DNA of 64,000 nt from Ariolimax columbianus (taxonomy: Eukaryota; Mollusca; Gastropoda; Stylommatophora; Arionidae). The position numbers and the translations under genes were made by a program. This document shows positions 20,249-29,939 of this stretch, piece after piece. The number at the start of each line of letters is the position of its first letter. Position 1 is the first letter of the stretch. The stretch is from assembly GCA_036924085.1 (NCBI GenBank), contig JAVGWX010000005.1, positions 45,365,085-45,429,084 on the forward strand, read 5' to 3'. The notes under the pieces are model-generated. The model was not told where the DNA came from, searched no databases, and saw nothing but the letters and a program-made list of their open reading frames with translations.

Positions 20249-20310
20249 GTACGTATGTTCAATTAGTACAGTTAGGTCCAATTTAATTTGAACACGCCTC
20301 GTATAATGTT

Positions 20311-20849
20311 AGGGGCCCTAGTGTCGCCACAATTCAGTTGAACAGTCTTTATGGAGTGGTTAGTAGTACTATTATTCCGGAACGCTTAGGTTAAAGTCTT
20401 CATCCACCAACACGTTTGTTGCTCCACTGATTAGAGGTCTGCTGTGTTTCGTGACCCGAGCTGTCACATTGTACCAATGACTAGTTACGGTACCTTGATC
20501 GGCTCAGTCCGTACAGAAAGTACACACTAAGTTTTCTTAGTTTACCTAAGGTTCGTTAATGTCGTTTATGTATCTTACACGTGTTATTGAAACAGCTTCG
20601 GTAGTCTGAAATAGCACAGCTGGATATTAAGAATAAAAAGTGAAAAAGATAGGGGAAGGACACACACTTTTAAAGGAATGTATTTGCATAACCAGATATG
20701 CGCAAGATTTGAAACTACAGAGAAAACTAAGGGTTAGAACACCAAGGGAATCTGACATGAACAGTATAAAACAATCCACGAATCATGTAGATAAAGATAA
20801 TCAAATAATTAATCACTTGATAATGTCACGTTTACATTTTTGGTTAAAC
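20311..20849. other. Interval without recognised features
   Basis: AT-rich, short frames only. Confidence 0.5.
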
Positions 20850-22060
20850 CATTTAGTGGTCGATTAGGAGATTGGTCTGGAAAGCTCTGGCCATGCAAAA
20901 CTAGTTGATACAGCAATAACTGAGGCGGGTCGGATAGTATCAAGGTGCCTAAAAGCCAACCAATTGATAACATATACTCCATAATAGGCATTGCATCACC
21001 CGAGACTCGAACACGCTATGCAGAAGAAATCGAACGAGAAAAACAGGAGCACGACTCAAGGCACCCAAATGTTTGGACATCAGGTACAGTGCACAAGACT
21101 CAAATTCAGACATAGCTTCCTAAAATCAACACAGCCCAATACAGACAAACCATTAAAGTCTGCGTATCGAGAGATGGCACGAATTGATGCAGACCCCAGA
21201 GATGGAACTTCGGGAGGAACCTGCCCCCGGACATCATCTAACAAACACAGCATGGAAGTCGCTGAACAGACTCTGAACTGGTGTAATACAGGTTTATAAG
21301 ATGATCAGAGGAATCGATAAATTAGACTATAACAAGTTTTTTAAAAATAATGCCACCTACAATAACACGAGGGCATAGCTACAAGCTGACTAAAGAGAGG
21401 TCCAGGTTAGATATTAGAAAATATTTTTTTAGTCAGAGAGTGGTGTCTGCTTGAAATGCATTGCCAGGGGAGGTAGTGGAGGCAGGGACAGTTAATGCAT
21501 TTAAGAATAAACTGGATGCGCATAGCTTTTAGAGCAAGGTGATGTAAATGTAACTGGTTGTATACAGACTCTGCAGGGTCTTCTAAACCAGTATAAAAAC
21601 GTTAAGTTAAGTTAAGAAGAATATGAAACGATGGGGAGACACAGATGATGAATGTGACTGTGGCGCAAAACAGGACCCAGACCATCTGATGACGTGCCCC
21701 AACCCCAGGAAACATGCAATAGGTGCGACATGCTGGAGGCAAACGACAAGGCGATCATTGCCGCTGAATAGTGGATGCATGCTACATAACGTGGTGCTTG
21801 GGCATGGAATAAGCAAGGGGATTAGAAATGAGACAAGCCATAAATTGACATTAAAAAAACATTGGGAAAGATTGCAGTGGAACGAGAGCCCAATGGTGAA
21901 ACACACATTCCAAAACCCAGTTCACATAGATGCAGAAACAGACAAAGAGGGACATTTTAACGAATACAGATTTTTATCAATGACTAGCAATGCTCAGCGA
22001 AAAAAGAACATAGAAGATGAAGCCATTACATTAAGCTTAATGAATATCGTTAAGGGGTAA
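20850..22060 (+). pseudogene. LINE C-terminal region split by a CR1/L2-like tail
   Basis: Before the interruption, frames near 21110-21290 give FRHSFLKSTQP and HSMEVAEQTLNWCNTG. After it, from 21618, MKRWGDTDDECDCGAKQDPD and HLMTCP follow. In many invertebrate LINEs these are adjacent (a 'W..LNRLR.G.....M..WG....CDCG....T..HL..CP' end), so the 21289-21615 block is an insertion. The frame from 21623 to 22060 is open for 145 codons. Its last part has no family I recognise. Confidence 0.7.
21289..21615 (+). pseudogene. CR1/L2-like LINE 3' end inserted in another LINE
   Basis: Encodes YKMIRGIDKLDYNKFFKN, GHSYKLTKERSRLDIRKYFF, SQRVV and NAFKNKLDAHSF in linked frames, the highly conserved C-terminal tail of CR1/L2-like elements. 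It ends with ACTGGTTGTATACAGACTC and a GTTAAGTTAAGTTAAG tail. One in-frame stop (the W codon changed to TGA near 21453). Same family as 2725-3427. Confidence 0.85.
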
Positions 22061-23012
22061 AGGTTAAAAAGTTGTTCAACACATCAATAAATATAGCTAA
22101 ACAATTAATTAAGTAACGTCCTAAATCTTCAAATTGAACTTTGCTAACTCAATGTGTCTACTATTGTGTGTTGATGAGAGAAAACGCGTTTCTTTCTTCC
22201 TTCTGTTATCGTTACAGCGTTTGTTCCATTTCCTTGTCATCGGGAACGATTTTTAAAGACTATGAGATTTAAAGCCGATTAGTCCAGCCGTCGCCGTGTA
22301 CTGTTCAGACTAGGTTGCCATTTTACCTCCATTAAAGAAAATAACTTTACCGAAGTTTGAACCTTTATAACAACTCGGTCAGTTCACCCGGATTCTTTCT
22401 TGTCGATTCTTTCACTTGCCGTCTTGGAGACAGTTTGGACTTCGAGGTGAGTCCGCTGAGAGACGATGAGCAACGCCTGTCGACAACGGAGATGTTGATT
22501 GCCTTTCGTGCGAACAAATCTCACAGTCCCTGTTGACTTTCGACTGCTCGAATCGACCTTCCGCCGATGAAACATGGTGTGCTGCAACTCAAAAACCACT
22601 CACGATTATTGACTCATCGCCTACTACTGTAAATTGTTCAATCAGCGACGTCTTCTCTATTCATCTTTACTGTTTAATTTTTGTCCCTTCCTTAACTTAG
22701 TAAAGAACTATAATTAACGTTTCAATGGTCCTCATGTGTTTCTAATTTCTATAAAAACTATCTTTTAACCGTGTTTGTTCTTCAATGACACGTATATGAA
22801 GGTGATGTGTGTCACTCTTAATGTCAAGGTACGATGAATTTTAGTCCAGATGAGAGAAGTGTTTTCTCCTAGGTGCACGCATTTCCTGTATCTTAGTGTG
22901 AATTTTAGTAAATGGATATATTTGTTTCAGCAAAGGTAAGATGTATTTTGAAAATATTAAGGTTAGAGATGTTCTTACATAATTAGATGAACTTTTCAAA
23001 GATTAACGGTGC
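22061..23012. other. Interval without recognised features
   Basis: AT-rich DNA, no element or gene recognised. Confidence 0.5.
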
Positions 23013-23572
23013 TGTGATAAAGGTTAGGTGTGTTTTAACAAAAGTTAGGTGTGTTTTGATAAAAGTTAGGTGTGTGTTGATAAAAGTTAGGTGTGTTTTG
23101 ATAAAAGTTAGGTGTGTTTTGATAAAGGTTATGTGTGTTTGGATATAAAATAGATGTGTTTTGATAAAGAGTAGGTGTGTTTTGATTAGGTTAAATGTGT
23201 TTCGATCAGGTTAGATGCATTTTGATAAGGTTAGATGTATTTTGTTAAGATTAGGTGTGTTTTGATCAAGGTTAGATGTGCTTTGATGATGGTTAGGTGT
23301 GTTTTGGTGAACATTAGGTGTGTTTTGATTAAGATTTGGTGTGTTTTGATAAAGATTTGATGTGTTTTGATAAAGATTTGATATGTTTTGATAACGATTT
23401 GGTGTGTTTTGATATATTTGGTGTGTTTTTATAAAGATTAGGTGTGTTCTGAAAACAATATTAGATGTGTTTTTATAAAGGTTAAATGTGTTTTGATAAA
23501 GATTTGGTGTGTTTTGATAAAGATTTGGTGTGTTTTGATAAAGATTTGGTGTGTTTTGATAAAGATAATTCA
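23013..23572. repeat. About 21-bp minisatellite (GGTGTGTTTTGATAAAGATT)
   Basis: Twenty-odd degenerate units on the plus strand (TTAGGTGTGTTTTGATAAA and variants). The left units are more diverged than the right-hand ones, which are nearly perfect at 21 bp. Asn/Gln-rich frames on the minus strand are artefacts. Confidence 0.9.
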
Positions 23573-23692
23573 ATATTGCAAACTTGACAGTTGGTATGTG
23601 CTGTTTACATCAGAAGTGACGTCAACATGCGCATCGTACGTATGTTCAGTTGGTAAATTAGGTCCCGTTTAATTTGAACACGCCTCGTATAA
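23572..23692. mobile_element. Mariner-family right end (M3), uninterrupted
   Basis: CAATATTGCAAACTTGACAG, then CGTACGTATGTTCAGTTGG and TTTGAACACGCCTCGTATAA match the outer parts of M1 and M2. It is truncated on the left by the 21-bp array. It shows the empty target site of the LINE inserted in M1. Confidence 0.8.
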
Positions 23693-24404
23693 GACCTCTA
23701 CTACAGATGGTCTCTTTTAGGAAGCCTGCGCCGAAGCACATTGTGTTGTCTTTCTGTGGTGAGTTCTGAAGCAACAGTTTTACGGGACGAGACTGGTAGC
23801 AACATGCATAACGTTCTTTAGTCGCTAGTTACAACATGTATTGACCTGCATTTGTCCCATTCTTTCCTCTACAGGAACTGACTGTTAGATCCACTTAAGG
23901 GGTTATTGCAATTCATCATCAGTACCTCATCATCAGTACCTCATCATCAGTGCCTCATCATCAGTGCCTCATCATCAGTGCCCGTCGCACACCTTTTGCG
24001 ACATAGAGCATTGACAGCCCTCCTCCAGCAAATTCGGTCTTGACCTGCACTTTCTGCCTCTCCCCCCCCCCCCCCCTAGTTCAGTTTAGGGACCGAAGTT
24101 TATTTACACAGTCTCCCTCGAAGTTTATCTTGGTCTTCCTTTTTTCCTCTGCCGATGTGGATTCCGTGTCAGGGCCTGTCTGGTCACGTTTGTTGGTGAT
24201 TTCTTTAGCGCGCGTCCTATCGAACCTTGTTTCCCATATTTGATCAGTTGCTCCACTGACTATTTTTGAATCATTTCCAATAAGTCTTCGTTGCTCACAA
24301 TGTCATGCCATGATATGCCAATTATTCTCAGTAGATATTTATTGAGGAATGATTAGAAGTTTCCCGGCTTTGTTCTCTGTTCCTGCCCCGTACAGAAGTA
24401 CTGA
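23693..24404. other. Mostly featureless; short TCATCATCAGTACC array and a C-run
   Basis: Five 14-bp units (TCATCATCAGTACC or ...GTGCC) lie at 23913-23985 and a run of C at 24063-24076. No gene or element recognised. Confidence 0.6.
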
Positions 24405-24566
24405 CTTGATATTGGAATTAAACAATCTTGACATTGGAATGACATAATCTTGACATTGGAATTAAACAAATCTTGACATTGGAATTAAACAATCTTGACA
24501 TTGGAATGAAATAATCTTGACATTGGAATTAAACAATCTTGACATTGGAATGAAACAATCTTGATT
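24405..24566. repeat. 22-bp minisatellite, about 7 copies
   Basis: TCTTGACATTGGAATTAAAC with AA spacing, alternating with a GAATGAAAT variant. Confidence 0.9.
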
Positions 24567-24784
24567 TGGTATTAGTCTTTATGTCCCGGGGTTTCCATAT
24601 ATTATTAAGTAACACGAATGCTGGCCTTCACTTTCCAATCCTAGTCCTTACATCTGCCTCTGTGCTTCCTGAAGTATCAATGGTGCTGTGTAATTATATG
24701 AACGTGTCCATCTCTCCAAGTTTCTCATCTCCCATCATGACTAGTTCTTTGTTATAAATGTTGATTTTAAACAAGTTATTAAAA

Positions 24785-25380
24785 TTACTCGGCATTTAAT
24801 GCCGCTTACAGATCATGGCCAAGAACTCGAAGTGGTTGACTGTTTTAAATATCTGGGTTTGATTGTCAGTGATGAAGGATCAAAATGTGAGGTGTTGGCC
24901 AGAATAGCACAGGCAATAGCGGCGCTTGCACCGCTTAACACAATCTGTTAAAATGAACGGTTAGCAATACGCACGAAAATCAGATTAATGCGTACATTGG
25001 TCCTGTCCATATTCCTCTATACTTTTGAGACATGGACAGTTACAGCTGACCTTCAGCGAAGGATACAGGCCTTGGAGATGAGATGTATCCGAAGACTTTT
25101 AAACGTCACGTACAAAGATCGACTTACAAATACGATATAGAATTAAAACAGCAATAGGGCCTTTTGAAGACCTCTTGGCAACTGTCAAAAGAAGGAAATT
25201 CTCTTGGCTTGGTACGGTTACATATCGAGATCAAATGGTCTTGCAAATACGATCCTCCGCGGAAAGGTGCAAGGCAGACGACGAAGAGATCGTCCTAAAA
25301 AGAGGTTTTCTCAGGTTACATAGAAATGTTACTGGTTAGTGTATTTCTCGAAGATACAGAGCAGGACGTAGAAGAAGGAT
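24785..25380 (+). pseudogene. RTE-like LINE reverse transcriptase C-terminal fragment (type 1)
   Basis: Frames give GQELEVVDCFKYLGLIVSDE, TKIRLMRTLVLSIFLYTFE and LQRRIQALEMRCIRRLL, then YGYISRSNGLANTILRGKV and RRRDRPKKR. These are the connection region and basic C terminus of an RTE-like LINE protein. Stops at about 24948 and several frameshifts. Same family as the minus-strand copy at 54340-54965. Confidence 0.85.
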
Positions 25381-25459
25381 AAATAAACCGCACAAAATGG
25401 TGTCTTTGACAGTAGATAAGTATGAATTGTTAAAAAAATAACTTCTTTAGCTTTTAATA

Positions 25460-25690
25460 CACATCAAGAGACACACCGGTCTTTTGGCAACGGTAATGGA
25501 AGGTATGGTGTCGGGAAAAAGGCAGAGACAGACCAGAAAGGCGATGGCACCAAGAAGTCAAAGAATGCTTGAGCGTGACTCTGGAGCAGACATGAGATTT
25601 ATCAAGAGATCGAGTTTCTTTTAGACGGGCTTTGATTTCAGAAAATGCATGGTGTTCTTTTAATAATACTGTAAATTGTGTGATAAAAGC
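25460..25690 (+). pseudogene. RTE-like LINE extreme C-terminus (type 2)
   Basis: IKRHTGLLATVMEGMVSGKR then, in another frame, RDRVSFRRALISENAW. This is the same end as in the 30480-31160 copy (MKRHSDLERKVMEGMVPGKR...RVSFRHAVIGA). A different LINE type from the piece just upstream. Confidence 0.75.
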
Positions 25691-25855
25691 TGAAACAGTA
25701 AATGACAACACTGCTCTAAATAGTATGGCTTCAGTGGCATTGATACATCGCAGACATTTTCTTGGTTGTCTTATGATACACGTATACACTACCAAACTAG
25801 AACATGAAAACAAGTTCAAATACTTGAGAACCAAATGTAAAGCCACGGACGTTTT

Positions 25856-26250
25856 GCCTTACCCTGACTAACATGTCTGATCAGTATGTTTTGCCTGACC
25901 CTGACTAACATGTCTGATTAGTATGTTTTTCCTGACCCTGACTAGCATATCTGATCAGTATGTTTTGCCTGACCCTGACTAACATGTCTGATCAGTATGT
26001 TTTGCCTGACCCTGACTAACATGTCTGATCAGTATGTTTTGCCTGACCCTGACTAACATGTCTGATCAGTATGTTTTGCCTGGCCCTGACTAACATGTCT
26101 GATCAGTATGTTTTGCCTGACCCTGACTAACATGTCTGATCAGTATGTTTTGCCTGGCCCTGACTAACATGTCTGATCAGTATGTTTTGCCTGGCCCTGA
26201 CTAACATGTCTGATCAGTATGTTTTGCCTGGCCCTGACTAACATGTCTGG
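25856..26250. repeat. 37-bp minisatellite, orphan of family A, about 10 copies
   Basis: Units TTTTGCCTGACCCTGACTAA plus CATGTCTGATCAGTATG at 37-bp spacing, the reverse complement of the family A array unit at 34.4-35.6 kb. No family A body lies on either side, so the array stands alone here. Two variants (TGACCC and TGGCCC) are clustered: TGGCCC is mainly in the last five units. Confidence 0.92.
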
Positions 26251-26464
26251 AAGAAGAAGAAATAAATACCTAAATACTTATACGGAATATTGAAGACTTC
26301 CCGGGGTAATTTAAATTAAATGCCATAGAATAGTGTCTGCTTTGACTTATCTCACGAATACTTTAATCGCTTGAATTACAAGTGATTAACAGTATATTCC
26401 AAGTCCTTGCTATTTCTGCCAGATTCGGTTCCTTTCCAAGGCACATTCAAGGAAAACACGATGC

Positions 26465-26610
26465 GTGAAATGAAGTGTCTGAGGAAAGCCATTAATGTCG
26501 CCAGCTGAGAATTCAATGAGAAATGATGAAATTAGAAATTGTGTGAAGACCGAATTACTCCGTGTACTGAATACACAGAAACACAGACAAATCAATGATT
26601 TGGTTGTCAC
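26465..26610 (+). pseudogene. LINE scrap related to 50779-51870
   Basis: MREMKCLRKAINVAS and a broken downstream stretch ending in TEYTETQ match EMKCLRKVIGVTRRDRMRND of the larger copy at 51495-51560. Very short and disabled. Confidence 0.6.
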
Positions 26611-26904
26611 ATGAGAATAAAACCAGACCAACTGCTACTCAACGTATACATCACAAGATAATATGCTTTCAAGACACGTGGAAGACTACGTGGCAAATGA
26701 CATAACATAAATGCTAGAATCTTTCAAAGAGAGACGCAACGTTCTTGACCCAAGAAAGGCGATTATAGCTAAACCGTAAAAAAAAAAGTAAATTACGGCA
26801 AGTTGTTTCTCGGCTATGCTGTTCCTTGCTAATTTATTTATGTGTTGTGGCTAGCAAGCTTCTATGGCTAGTTTTCTTTGATTCATGTTTTCATTTGGTC
26901 TTTA

Positions 26905-27255
26905 CTGTGTGACATGGCATACCACCGGCAATGTTTAAGTGGTTTGTTGGGAGCAGCATAGATGACGCCTAACAGAATGCGGGTCTACTTTGCACCAGTG
27001 CTTGAGTCTATTAAGATGGACTCGCACATCGGTTAACCACCCTCTGCGGCGTAATAAGCTGCTCGAGCCTAGCCAGCTAAGCAGGAAATCCTCATCCCGG
27101 CTACATCCAGCTCACGCCAGAGCTGGGACCTGCACAGGGGCATCCACCCCTGTAGAAGTACAGGTAGGCTAAGGCTAAGGCAAAGACTAAGGCTAAGATT
27201 AAGGCTAAGATTAAGGCTATGGTTAAGGCTAAGGCTAAAACTAAGACTAAGACTT
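26905..27255 (+). mobile_element. Family B retroposon, copy 4, with expanded tail
   Basis: Body 26905-27165 with GTGTGACATGGCATACCACC, TTAAGATGGACTCGCACATC and GCTGCTCGAGCCTAG as in copy 3. It has a 24-bp deletion before GGCGTAATAAGC. The usual CTAAG tail has grown into about 85 bp of AGGCTAAGG and AAGACTAAGG units (27165-27255). Confidence 0.8.
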
Positions 27256-27269
27256 GGCATATACTTTAT

Positions 27270-27475
27270 AGTCATCAATCTATCTTCTTTCTCCTCCTAT
27301 CTCGTTCTTTGTCTTCGTGTATTTACGTCATCAACCTATCTCCTTTCTCCTATCTCGTACTCTGTGTATTTACGTCATCAATCTATCTCCGTTCTCCTTT
27401 CTCCAATCTCGTACTCTGTGTATTTACGTCATCAACCTATCTCCTTTCCCCTATTTCGTACTCTGTGTTGTTACG
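27270..27475. repeat. About 50-bp minisatellite, 3-4 copies
   Basis: Repeated TTTACGTCATCAACCTATCT, then TCTCCTATCTCGTACTCTGTG. Length varies slightly between units. Confidence 0.8.
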
Positions 27476-27930
27476 TGACGGTTCGTCTGTCGTACCTTCT
27501 CCAAAATATTCACCTCCTCTCCTCCCCCCCCCCCACTACCCAAATCTCCTTTCCATCTTTGTTTTAATGGTAGAACGGTCACCACACTTATAACAACGCA
27601 AACAGGAACCCCTTCATAGCACGTGGTAGTGATGTTATTAAATATTCTCTGTTAACCTCCTGGACATTCACAATATGAAACTCCCACGGGAATCGGGAAT
27701 TTCCGACTACAATAATTGTTTTCTCCATTTCCGCCCCACAGAAATAGCACTTTACGATCAACATACGACGCTACTTATTTTGGACTGTCTTCTTGAGTTC
27801 CGATACAGAGCCTTTAATATATTTGGGCTTTTTACTCTACTAACGTTGGTCAGATGTGTTTCATCTCCACTTTCTTTCTCTTCCTTGTGACTTGAAGTTT
27901 ATCATGTGTTTAGTTATATAGATTTCGATG

Positions 27931-27932
<2 letters not shown>
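27476..27932. other. Interval without recognised features
   Basis: A short C-run at 27523-27533. Otherwise nothing recognised. Confidence 0.5.
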
Positions 27933-27991
<59 letters not shown>

Positions 27992-28068
27992 TTCAACGCC
28001 ATAGACTTGCTTCAGACATAACTAACAATTCAACAGTTCGATCTATATATATATATATATATATATAT
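27933..28068. repeat. Two (TA)n tracts abutting the rRNA fragment
   Basis: TA dinucleotides at 27934-27986 and 28043-28068 separated by 56 bp of unique sequence. The second ends exactly where 18S similarity begins. Confidence 0.95.
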
Positions 28069-28824
28069 GGGAGCATGAGAAACGGCTACCACATCCAAGG
28101 AAGGCAGCAGGCGCGCAACTTACCCACTCCCGGCACGGGGAGGTAGTGACGAAAAATAACAATACGGGACTCTTTCGAGGCCCCGTAATTGGAATGAGTA
28201 CACTTTAAACCCTTTAACGAGGATCTATTGGAGGGCAAGTCTGGTGCCAGCAGCCGCGGTAATTCCAGCTCCAATAGCGTATATTAAAGTTGTTGCAGTT
28301 AAAAAGCTCGTAGTTGGATCTCAGGCGCAGGCGGGCGGTCCGGCTCGCGCCGGTTCACTGCCCGTTGTCTCCTGCCCTACCGTCTGCCGGCTCTCTCCCA
28401 CGGGTGCTCTTCGCTGAGCGTTCTGGGTGGCCGGCGCGTTTACTTTGAAAAAATTAGAGTGTTCAAAGCAGGCCTCGGCTGCCTGAATAATGGTGCATGG
28501 AATAATGGAATAGGACCTCGGTTCTATTTTGTTGGTTTTCGGAACTGGATGTAATGATTAACAGGGACAAACGGGGGCATTCGTATTGCGGCGTTAGAGG
28601 TGAAATTCTTGGATCGCCGCAAGACGAGATACTGCGAAAGCATTTGTCAAGAATGTTTTCAATAATCAAGAACGAAAGTCAGAGGCGCGAAGACGATCAG
28701 ATACCGTCGTAGTTCTGACCATAAACGATGCCGACTAGCGATCCGCAGGAGTTGCTTCGATGACTCTGCGGGCAGCTTCCGGGAAACCAAAGTTTTTGGG
28801 TTCCGGGGGAAGTATGGTTGCAAA

Positions 28825-28873
<49 letters not shown>

Positions 28874-28897
28874 GCGGCTTAATTTGACTCAACACGG
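28069..28897 (+). pseudogene. Partial 18S rRNA (about positions 390-1190), truncated both ends
   Basis: Unmistakable 18S signatures in order: GAGAAACGGCTACCACATCC, GTGCCAGCAGCCGCGGTAA, GTTAAAAAGCTCGTAGTTGG, a GC-rich V4 variable region, AGGTGAAATTCTTGGATCG, GATACCGTCGTAGTTC, AACTTAAAGGAATTGACGG and GGAGCCTGCGGCTTAATTTG. It lacks both the 5' third and the 3' third. A few substitutions at normally invariant sites (AGCATGAGAAACGG, CGCAACTTACCC, TTCAATAATCAAG) argue for a decaying copy. The V4 sequence looks like a gastropod. After CAACACGG it switches abruptly to unrelated, then 28S-like, sequence. Confidence 0.95.
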
Positions 28898-29300
28898 CCA
28901 ACACTGAAATGACTGACATGCCGAGACCACCTTCCTGGGATTTAATATGGAACTGGTGCTGGATTTAGACCCTCAGAAATCTGGGATTATGCCCCCTGTG
29001 GCTCGGTTGGTCTGCATCCAGTGTTTGATAAAGGAATTGACGGAAGAGCACTATCAGGAGTGGAGCCTGAGGCTTAAATTGACTAAACACGCCAATAGTG
29101 TAGAAAGACTGTCAAAAGAGAGCACCTTCGGAGGGTCTAATAGTGAACATGTGCTGGTATTAGACCCACGGAAGACAGGTCAGTCTCTAAACCCCCAAAT
29201 GAAAGAGCGCCTGCTACGGTAATCTGGTCTTCACCCTGCAGAAATCGCAGGTTCCAGAAACTTGGCCATTGACAAACTAAAAGCCCTCTATTGATACGGT
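28898..29300 (+). pseudogene. Chimeric 28S/18S/28S rRNA fragments
   Basis: 28938-28985 (GGAACTGGTGCTGGATTTAG) resembles the 28S stretch before the sarcin-ricin loop. 29030-29091 is a second, more diverged copy of the 18S block AAAGGAATTGACGG...GAGCCTGAGGCTTAAATTGA. 29133-29265 repeats the 28S stretch (ATTAGACCCACGG, AGACAGGTCAGT, GCTACGGTAATC, TCGCAGGTTCCAGA). Thus an 18S-28S junction exists twice, in the same order. Confidence 0.8.
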
Positions 29301-29770
29301 CTGGCTAATATTGAACGGGTGCTGGAAATAGACCCTCTGAAGACAGGTCAGTTTTACCCTACTAATGACAGGGCTTTGCTACGGTAATCCTACTAAGCCC
29401 GAGAGGAGCCGCAGACATTTGGTTCACGTACTAGGCGGATAAGCCAACGGTGCAAGGTGAGGGATTAAGGCCGAACGCCTCTAAGCCAAAAATCCCGCCC
29501 AAAAGCAGCCCAGCACGAATGCAAAGGGAGGCTTCGACATGGTGGGGACCTGGGGGCCACGCTCCAGCCCCGCCCGGTCAAGCCGCAGAATGAGGTCTCT
29601 GCCGTCCGCTGATAAAAGCGGGCGGGAAGCTGCTCGATATTCACCCCATACGGCGATGAGGAATGAAATCAATTGTAGAAGACTTAGTTCTCGGTCGGGG
29701 TACCCTAAGCAGTAGATCAGCTACCTCACTGCGAACTGCTGAGACTCAACCCTTGACCATGAGATATGTC
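29300..29770 (+). pseudogene. 28S rRNA 3' end fragment
   Basis: AGACAGGTCAGTTTTACCCT, GGTAATCCTACTAAGCCCGA, GAGAGGAGCCGCAGACATTT, GGATTAAGGCCGAACGCCTC, then a variable GC-rich part, and at 29665-29770 AGAAGACTTAGTTCTCGGTC, AAGCAGTAGATCAGCTACC and CTGCTGAGACTCAACCC. This is the order of the eukaryotic 28S 3' domain through to its end. The sarcin-ricin loop AGTACGAGAGGA is altered (AGCCCGAGAGGA), so it would not be functional. Confidence 0.85.
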
Positions 29771-29813
29771 CGCTCCTCAGGCGAACAACATCTCCGTGCA
29801 AGACTAGGCTTGT

Positions 29814-29939
29814 CACCTGGTCAAATGCACTATTTCGAGAGGAATCACAGGTCGCTGACATTTGGTCCACGTGCTTGGCTGATAAGCTACCATCTGAGGG
29901 CCCGATCGAGCCGCAGCAATGCACCTGGTAAAATGCACT
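29814..29939 (+). pseudogene. Short 28S fragment between 18-bp direct repeats
   Basis: Inside lies TTTCGAGAGGAATCACAGGT, GACATTTGGTCCACGTGCTT and GGCTGATAAGCTACCATCTG (28S just after the sarcin-ricin loop). It is flanked by CACCTGGTCAAATGCACT (29814-29831) and CACCTGGTAAAATGCACT (29922-29939), one mismatch in 18, like an old target duplication. Confidence 0.6.

Larger units (their letters stand above)
16919..20310. mobile_element. Head-to-head mariner remnant (M1), split by a LINE
   Basis: 16919-17370 on the plus strand encodes the N-terminal part of a mariner-type transposase: RPVDIHRRMQALYGDKSVSK, VKNWTTMFKEG (the helix-turn-helix region), then, after frameshifts, KICSQWVPRLL and LNHLLRYE. 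From about 17375 to 17577 the same 5' region appears inverted, and it resumes at 20261-20310 after the LINE, ending in the inverted-repeat tip TTTGAACACGCCTCGTATAA. The left terminal repeat is missing. It cannot encode a transposase. Confidence 0.8.

Noticed and set aside
27928..28146. Tyr/Ile-repeat frame
   Set aside because: It is the translation of (TA)n tracts running into the 18S fragment.
28069..28897. Functional 18S rRNA gene
   Set aside because: Both ends are missing, it passes into 28S-like sequence without spacers, and conserved positions are substituted.
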